The position numbers and the translations under genes were made by a program. The notes under the pieces are model-generated. The model did no database searches. It saw only the letters and a program-made list of their open reading frames with translations, and was not told where the DNA came from. A DNA stretch of 64,000 bases from Balamuthia mandrillaris (Eukaryota > Discosea > Longamoebia > Balamuthiidae), in NCBI GenBank assembly GCA_031835245.1, contig JAVKOQ010000237.1, forward strand, positions 1 through 64,000, in the 5' to 3' direction. Positions 58,035 to 64,000 of the stretch are shown here, in pieces (positions within the stretch are counted from its first letter, which is position 1; every line of letters begins with the position of its first letter).

Positions 58035-60305
58035 ATGGATTTTACTTCCTCGGCTGGCTCTGGTGCCTCTGAGGCCGAACAGACGCTGTTTGAGTACTTT
58101 TTCAACACAGACTCTTTCCTGAACAACGCAGAGGCAGAAACTACTTTGGAGGACTTGGTATGTCCCACCGAATTTCTTCCTCTTTCCTATCACGCTTCGG
58201 AAGACGGCGAAGCGCATCTTCACCACGCTCCTCTTCTTCAGCATCAGGAGGAGAAAGCGGCTCCGTTCTTGCTTGGTGTGCCTCTCATCAAGACGGAGCC
58301 CCTCTCACCAGGAGGCAGTTCAGACTGCTCGGAGAGTTCTGACCGTTCAGATAGCTCGGAGCCAAGTTCTCCGCTACCTTTAGCCCACTTCTTTTCTTCC
58401 TCTTCCGAAGAGGAGAGCGAGGGTGTTGCCGACCTCTTAATAGGGGCGACAAGGCTGGATCTAGCCACCGGTCTTGATCCTGCGGTGCTCTCGCAGCTAC
58501 AAGCCGAGGAATTCGTGCAGAAGACGTTGTTGGGGGATGTCGTCGCGAACGACTCGGCGAGCCACTTTATTTCTACTGCCACCAGCTCCTCGCCTGTTGT
58601 CCCATCGCCCACCACATTATTGACAACCCCTAACCCTCAACCTGCGCTTCTGCCCAACGTCTTCGTCAAAGCGGAACCACAAGGCGATGATGTCAACGTT
58701 ATTGCTCGCCCCCTCAAAAGAAATCGTGAGCAACAGGACACATCGTTAGCCATAGAAACACACGCGCATGTGCAACAACAGCAACGTCAGATGTTATTGG
58801 CTACAGCATCGTCAACAACATCAGCTGAAGGAGTGCCCAACATTGGGGGTGGCTGCTTGGCGGGCCGACCACAGCAGCAATGTGCGTCTTTAAATCCCGA
58901 GGACGATAGGATGGCTAAACGGCAACGGAGGCTCATCAAGAACCGCGAAAGCGCGCAAAAGTCCCGAATGAGGAAGAAGCTCTATATGGAGGAGTTAGAG
59001 GGCAAGGTACAAAAATTAGCCACACACAACCAGCAACTGTTGGAGGAAAACAAGCTGTTGAAAGAGGAAGTCAACTACCTCAAAGGTATCATCAAGAAGA
59101 CTCCTGGCCTCGCCCATGAGCTACTCCAGAGGAGCACTCGCATAGGCCCCGCAGGCGCCACTCCCAACAATGTCAAAGCAGCTGGAGTATGCCTCTTGAT
59201 TGTATTGTTCTCGTTTGGCCTGTTCTTCAACGCCCAAGACGGACGTCATGGAAGCCTCCCTCATCACTTGTCATTCGGCGGTGAGGGTGCTGATAGCCTG
59301 TTGCGAGACACTCTTTTGATGGGACAACAATCCTCCAATGCCAATAGAGCGTCCATCCGCAGCCGCCTCCTGAACGCCGTCAACCACGCTGCTGATCAGC
59401 AGGCTTACGACACGCCCGTTGTGGCAGAGCTCTCTGAGCGAAGGGGACAACTCCCTGTTGTACAACACATTGACTGGGCAACGCCCGAGTCCTCTGCAGC
59501 AGCTACGCCCGCTGCGGAGGAAACTGCCAACTGCTATCCTCCGAAACTGTTGGTAGCGAAGGAGGAGCCAAAGGACGAGGAGGAGGAAGAGGAGGAGGAG
59601 GGAGAGGGAAGCTTATTCCGACAAGAGGAGGTGTTAGACAGGGAAGAGACGGTCCGCCTTACTTCCTCTTACGAATACGCAGTGGTACCAGCTTCACGCT
59701 TGGCCAATTCCCGAATGCACATAGAGGACGTTATGGAACTGGAAGTACAAGAGGAAGAGGATGAAGCAGCAGAAAGCACCCAAGAGGAAGTGGCTGTTGC
59801 CCTCTCTTCTGCCCTTTCTGAACGACGAGCCTCGCTACCCTTGGATGTGGTGTCAGCAGCAGTGACCACTCCCGCTCTGTTCTCCTCATCCTCTCCCTTT
59901 AACATCTCGGTGGTCCCGTCCCACTATCCTATCACCGTCAAGAAGGAGAGAGACCAAGACGGCACCAGCAGCCAAGACCTCGTCAAAGCGCTGGCCAGAG
60001 GCCTCTCCTTGGACAAGATATTCCACAAGGAGTCCTTTGCGCGAGATCCACATGTCTCCTACATTCTCTGCTCAGAGAGCAAGAGCATCTTCCCTGCATT
60101 GATCAAAACGAACAGCCAAGAGGAGGAAGCCATGGAGTCCATCATCTCTCTTCTGATCCCTACCAACACCTTCAATGGTTCTGAGGACCATCTCATGACG
60201 GAGGAGCCTGCTCTCCTTGAACTATCTTGCAACGTGCGGCACATCAACATCATCGCTCCTTCTCGTCCCACCACTACCACCAACTCCTCCATTTCCTCCA
60301 TCTAA
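58035..60305 (+). CDS. Membrane-anchored bZIP transcription factor (CREB3/ATF6-like)
   Basis: Single-exon gene, 756 aa, with the ATG in good context (CACCATGG). Acidic Ser-rich N-terminus typical of an activation domain. The bZIP lies near residues 293-355: the basic region RLIKNRESAQKSRMRKK, with the invariant Asn and Arg, then leucine heptads (LEGKVQKLATHNQQLLEENK). About 30 residues later is one hydrophobic span, AGVCLLIVLFSFGLFF (about 383-398), followed by a 350-residue acidic, presumably lumenal tail. This is the layout of ER-resident factors (ATF6, CREB3, plant bZIP28) released by intramembrane proteolysis during stress. RSRLL, 40 residues after the span, could be a site-1 protease site; this is speculative. 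Confidence 0.88.
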   Translation: MDFTSSAGSGASEAEQTLFEYFFNTDSFLNNAEAETTLEDLVCPTEFLPLSYHASEDGEAHLHHAPLLQHQEEKAAPFLLGVPLIKTEPLSPGGSSDCSESSDRSDSSEPSSPLPLAHFFSSSSEEESEGVADLLIGATRLDLATGLDPAVLSQLQAEEFVQKTLLGDVVANDSASHFISTATSSSPVVPSPTTLLTTPNPQPALLPNVFVKAEPQGDDVNVIARPLKRNREQQDTSLAIETHAHVQQQQRQMLLATASSTTSAEGVPNIGGGCLAGRPQQQCASLNPEDDRMAKRQRRLIKNRESAQKSRMRKKLYMEELEGKVQKLATHNQQLLEENKLLKEEVNYLKGIIKKTPGLAHELLQRSTRIGPAGATPNNVKAAGVCLLIVLFSFGLFFNAQDGRHGSLPHHLSFGGEGADSLLRDTLLMGQQSSNANRASIRSRLLNAVNHAADQQAYDTPVVAELSERRGQLPVVQHIDWATPESSAAATPAAEETANCYPPKLLVAKEEPKDEEEEEEEEGEGSLFRQEEVLDREETVRLTSSYEYAVVPASRLANSRMHIEDVMELEVQEEEDEAAESTQEEVAVALSSALSERRASLPLDVVSAAVTTPALFSSSSPFNISVVPSHYPITVKKERDQDGTSSQDLVKALARGLSLDKIFHKESFARDPHVSYILCSESKSIFPALIKTNSQEEEAMESIISLLIPTNTFNGSEDHLMTEEPALLELSCNVRHINIIAPSRPTTTTNSSISSI

Positions 60306-60514
60306 CGGAGGTAGACTTTCACCAGATACCTTTTCAACAGAAGCCAGGCCACTATTTATTCCTTACAGCACCACGCGCGCTCATGTAACACCTCTCCTTC
60401 TACCTTCTTTCCTGCCTTGTTCGGTGCACATCATTCACATTTCCCACAGCATCTAATTCTGCATTCTACGCCAACTTATGTTTCCATTTTCAGTGTACAT
60501 TTATTTCTTCGCTT

Positions 60515-60545
<31 letters not shown>

Positions 60546-60638
60546 GCTCTCTCTCTCTCTGCTCTCTGCTCTCTGCTCTCTGCTCTCTGCTTCTCAATTA
60601 CACACACTAGTTCAGGAACAAAAACATTAATATAAAAA
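60306..60638. other. Convergent 3' gap
   Basis: Between the bZIP stop and the SNF2 stop. It holds CT repeats (60522-60560) and CTCTCTG units, with no gene. Confidence 0.5.
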
Positions 60639-63600
60639 TCACAACATATTACATTCATAAGCCAATTTGAGGATGGTGGATTGGAGGTGTGGGCTTTCAT
60701 CACAAACGTCCAAAGCAAACAGATAGCTGGCCAACGCTTCCAACATCATGTCTTGCTCCTCATACTCCCTTTAAAAAAAAAAAGAAAAAGGAAAACAAAA
60801 GAACAATATGAGGAAGGATGATGGAGGAAGATGGAGGGATGTAAGGAACAAACCTGGCTTGTTGCACGTATTGGTTGTAGTGAGCAATCTCTTCTGCGGT
60901 CAAATCGGGAAAAGTCACTGAGACGGCCTTTTCTGTGGTAACGATAGGAGGAAACCACTCTGGTGGCTCTGCTTCGTTCGTTTCCTCATCGCTAGCAGAA
61001 ATTATGTAATCTTGTTGATGTTCAGCAGTAATGGGCTCTTGGCTCTCCTTCAGGGGATGCTCCTCTTTCTGCTTGGGTGAGACACCCTCTTCAGGCTGGC
61101 AGCACCCCTCGTGAGTGGTTTTGTTCTTCTTGATGGTGCGAAGGATTTGTGTCAACATCTCGTCGTCTTCCAGTTCCTCGTCTGTCTCATCGTTCGGCAA
61201 AGGAGGCACCACAATCGGAACGTGCTCGAAAGGATCCTCTTCTTGCGAAACTACGTTGCACTGTGGTGCGTCGATATCATCGTCAGAACCCGCCACAACA
61301 CTATCTTGATGCTGTTTGTTCTCTTTCCATAAGGCAATGTCCCCACTGCATAGTTGGTCCGGGGTATCTTCTGATGAGGGCATTTCTTCGATAGAGTCGT
61401 CTTCTGCTTCCGATACACTTTCGTTCTCTTCCATATCACAGTCATCCTGTTCCAAAGCTTGCATAGCCTCTGGTGTCATATCCGTAAAGAGAAGATCATG
61501 GTCGCTAATGCCAAAGATGCCTATCCATTAGAATGTGTAAGTTACAAAGAGAAAAAAGAAAAGCCAAGGACGACAAAGGAGCCACTACCTAGAGAATGTA
61601 GAAACTCAAGGTGCTTGTCCAGCGTTGGGTCGGTGATACGCTGATGGGAATGAAGACGTTGGAGCTGGCGCTGGGTTGTGCTCTCTCCGGTGTCTCCCAG
61701 CTGGAACATCACCTTCAGCTCCATCTCCGTAAAATAGCGAACAGTATTGGCCTTGTTGTCAAGCGTCTTCATGAGGGCTACCTTGAAGACTTGCTTTCGG
61801 TATATCTTCTCCTCGATTGTGGCGCATGTAATGAGTCGATAGACCACCACATCCCGTTTCTGGGAGATACGATAAGCTCTATCCACAGCTTGGTCATCTC
61901 GCGAGTTCCATGCTGGATCAACTGTTGCGGCATTTTCGTTTAGTTTAACCTATAATCGCAAAGGCTAAAGAGCAACCAGGAGAGAATCGTGGACGTACAT
62001 ATAACGACTCTGTCAGCGCTGGTAAGGTTGATTCCAAGACCACCCACTTGTGTGGTCAACAGAAAACAAAAGTAGGAAGGATCTTCATTGAACATACGGA
62101 TCCGCTGTTGCCTATCTGATGTCTTGGTCACCGACCCATCAATGCGGAGGAACTTGTATTTCTTTCAACAACAATAACTTAGTAGGAAGCATTACAAATA
62201 GAAGAGAAGGGAAAGAGAGAGAATATAGAGTGAACGGAAGACCACAACAGAAGCCGAACCTCATGAATGAGCACGGATTGAATGATGTTCAGCATTTTGC
62301 AAGACTGGCTGAAGATAAGCACACGGTGACCCTCCTGTTTGAGGTTAGCAAGCAGTTGAACCAAAAAGTGAAGTTTGCCAGACAAAGGAATTATTCTCTC
62401 CAATGTTCGGGCTGACTTGATCTCACACCTGAGAGAACAAGAGTTAGACTCAAACATAAGGGTCAACACAATAAAGAACGCACGTCTCAGAGATGTCCGT
62501 GTCAAACTCAGGAGGAAAGTTGATGTGCCTGCAAAGCTTCATTTCTTTGCGCAACAATAAAGGGTGGTCACATATCTTCTTCATGACCGTAATGGCGGCC
62601 AGCGGCGACTTTGTCTTGTTCAACACCAGCTTAACATCCTCCGTCTCCAGAAAGCTTCGGTATAGTTGCTCCTGCATTGGGCTGATGTGGACCCATACGA
62701 TAAAATCGTTCTTGCGGACCGATAACTGTGGGGGTTTTTTGTTGGCCACCATCACGTCCTTCTGCTCTTCGCTTTCACTATCTTCCGAAACAATGTTTGT
62801 TTCTGCCTCTTCTTTCTCAACTTCGTTGGTGTTATCCGCATGTGGCTCGGAAGTGGAAGAAGCAGAGGGGAATATCTGGCTCTTCTCTCTGCGCAGAAAG
62901 TGGGGTTGAATGCGTTGCCGCAGTGCTTCAGCCATTTGTGCTCCCAACATTTGTTCCTTGGCACTGGCTTTGCGATGGTTGCCTCGTACTATCACCTCCT
63001 CAAACTCGGTCTGAAAATCTTTCAAAGTGCCCAGCAATTGGCCTTTGCATGCCCAATTGAACAGAGCCCACATTTCCTGACCGTATATATGTTCTTGTAA
63101 GAAAAACAAACACAAACATGACAAAATACGAGCAATGCCACTAAAATGAAAAGGAGAGACGCACTTTGAGATTGTTTTGAACGGGAGTACCGGAGAGGAT
63201 CAAACGGTGTTGAGCATTAAGTTTGGCGCAACTCTTCGAGATTTTGGCAGATGGATTCTTGATCTTATGTCCCTCGTCCAGTACCACATAGTCCCACGCC
63301 TGCCCGTTCGCCAACTCGTTCATCTTTTCAACGTTCGATAATACCATTCCTAGTTTCGTAACATATGAGGCCAACATAGCCATATGCAAGAGAGAGAGAG
63401 AGAGAGAGAAGAGAAGAGAAGAGGAGAAGAAATACCATAAGTAGTGAGGAGAATGCCTCCTTTGGATAGGATAGCATCCAACTCGGTATCGCGTTTGGCC
63501 TTGGCGGTTCCGTGGAATACTCTGACACGAGTCTTTGTGCCCCATTTTTGAAGCTCTTCACGCCAGTGCTCCAACAAGGATACTGGCATCACTATCATGG

Positions 63601-63762
63601 CATGACTGATGGCGTGCATCTGAAATAAGCCTATGAGGAATGAGATAACTTGGATGGTTTTTCCTAAACCCATGTCGTCCTTTTAAAAACATACTTTGTC
63701 AGCCTAAGCGTTTCTCGGACCGATATAAGAGGAGAGGAGAGGGAGAGGAGAGAAGAGGGAGA

Positions 63763-63804
<42 letters not shown>

Positions 63805-64000
63805 GATACCCCAAGAATGCCACCAGGCCTTTTCTTATTTTGATGGAGTTGCCACAGGAATGCCACGCCATCCTTCTGATAGTCAAACAGACGCGCAAAC
63901 ATGTCTTTGGAAAGGGAGAAGCCTCCCTTCATGACATACCGCTCCGTGAAAGCGTTGAAAAACCAGTGGCTGGAGGAGGGGAGTGGTTGCAGCTTCTCTT
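60639..64000 (-). CDS. ERCC6L: ERCC6L (PICH)-like SNF2 ATPase, 5' end outside window
   Basis: Exons inside the window: 64000-63810, 63679-63436, 63349-63165, 63076-62484, 62428-62260, 62161-61999, 61921-61589, 61520-60854, 60768-60639. The first is cut by the window edge. SNF2 motifs: [10 protein letters not shown], Walker [42 protein letters not shown], then [34 protein letters not shown] and [12 protein letters not shown]. The long middle insert after PHFLRR is acidic. The end [12 protein letters not shown] and the final TPR-like helices ([17 protein letters not shown]) match ERCC6L, a translocase that coats ultrafine anaphase bridges in animals; the CSB family is the nearest alternative. 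The mitotic role is inferred from family. Confidence 0.85.
63772..63800 (+). repeat. GA microsatellite in SNF2 gene intron
   Basis: About fourteen GA units, CT on the sense strand, directly after the GTATCTTCC donor. Confidence 0.9.

Noticed and set aside
19380-63800. CRISPR-like repeat arrays
   Set aside because: The repeats are simple microsatellites without spacers, in a eukaryotic context.

Overview
The window is nuclear DNA of a compact eukaryotic genome. Nearly every gene is split by short GT-AG introns (mostly about 60-150 nt), there is an initiator tRNA-Met with internal Pol III promoter boxes, and there are no operons, Shine-Dalgarno sites, transposons or CRISPR arrays. I rebuilt gene models by joining exons at GT-AG sites and checking phase. 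Each complete spliced model adds up to a whole number of codons, and most match recognisable families. The organism is probably a free-living protist. CLU-like, class I PITP, DCAF12, FBXO21, PARP and GT49 genes point to the amoebozoan/opisthokont side, and long pyrimidine tracts on the sense strand of introns recall slime-mould genes. I cannot name the species.

Layout. 1-99: possible tail of a plus-strand gene. 161-2606 (-): T4 Rnl1-type RNA ligase. 3007-5369 (+): dsRNA-binding protein. 5439-7701 (-): PP2C phosphatase with a huge insertion. 8093-8656 (+): orphan. 8915-11423 (-): Ser-rich, SAP-like protein. 11808-17103 (-): CLU-like/TPR protein. 17306-19101 (+): GT2 glycosyltransferase A. 19294-22028 (-): DCAF12. 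22763-23887 (+): secreted orphan. 23981-26538 (-): Atm1/ABCB7 transporter. 26776-28580 (-): class I PITP. 28967-29038 (+): tRNA-iMet. 29313-31362 (+): mitochondrial-like membrane orphan. 31377-34258 (-): FBXO21. 34404-35014 (-): small orphan split by a 302-nt TTC-repeat intron. 35491-36551 (+): small mitochondrial-like membrane protein. 36697-39854 (-): ankyrin/double-BTB protein with an N-terminal membrane region. 40472-41850 (+): Ser-rich/coiled-coil orphan. 42036-43969 (-): GT49 glycosyltransferase. 44458-45286 (-): OsmC-like protein. 45582-47095 and 47203-48813 (+): tandem GT2 paralogues B and C. 48940-50713 (-): ABHD1/3-type hydrolase. 51057-53016 (-): M49 (DPP III-like) peptidase. 53180-57351 (-): NADAR-PARP1 fusion. 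58035-60305 (+): membrane-anchored bZIP factor. 60639-64000 (-, partial): ERCC6L/PICH-like SNF2 ATPase.

The most striking item is the PARP1-like polymerase whose first 150 residues form a NADAR domain. The NADAR C-terminus and the PARP zinc finger lie in one uninterrupted exon, so this is a true fusion of an ADP-ribose-processing fold to a DNA-damage ADP-ribosyl transferase. Other themes are three GT2 paralogues with matching intron phases, a free-standing Rnl1-type ligase, strand-biased CT microsatellites in introns, and a recurrent GTCGACA word in promoter regions. Splice sites are by eye; individual boundaries may be off by a base or two.
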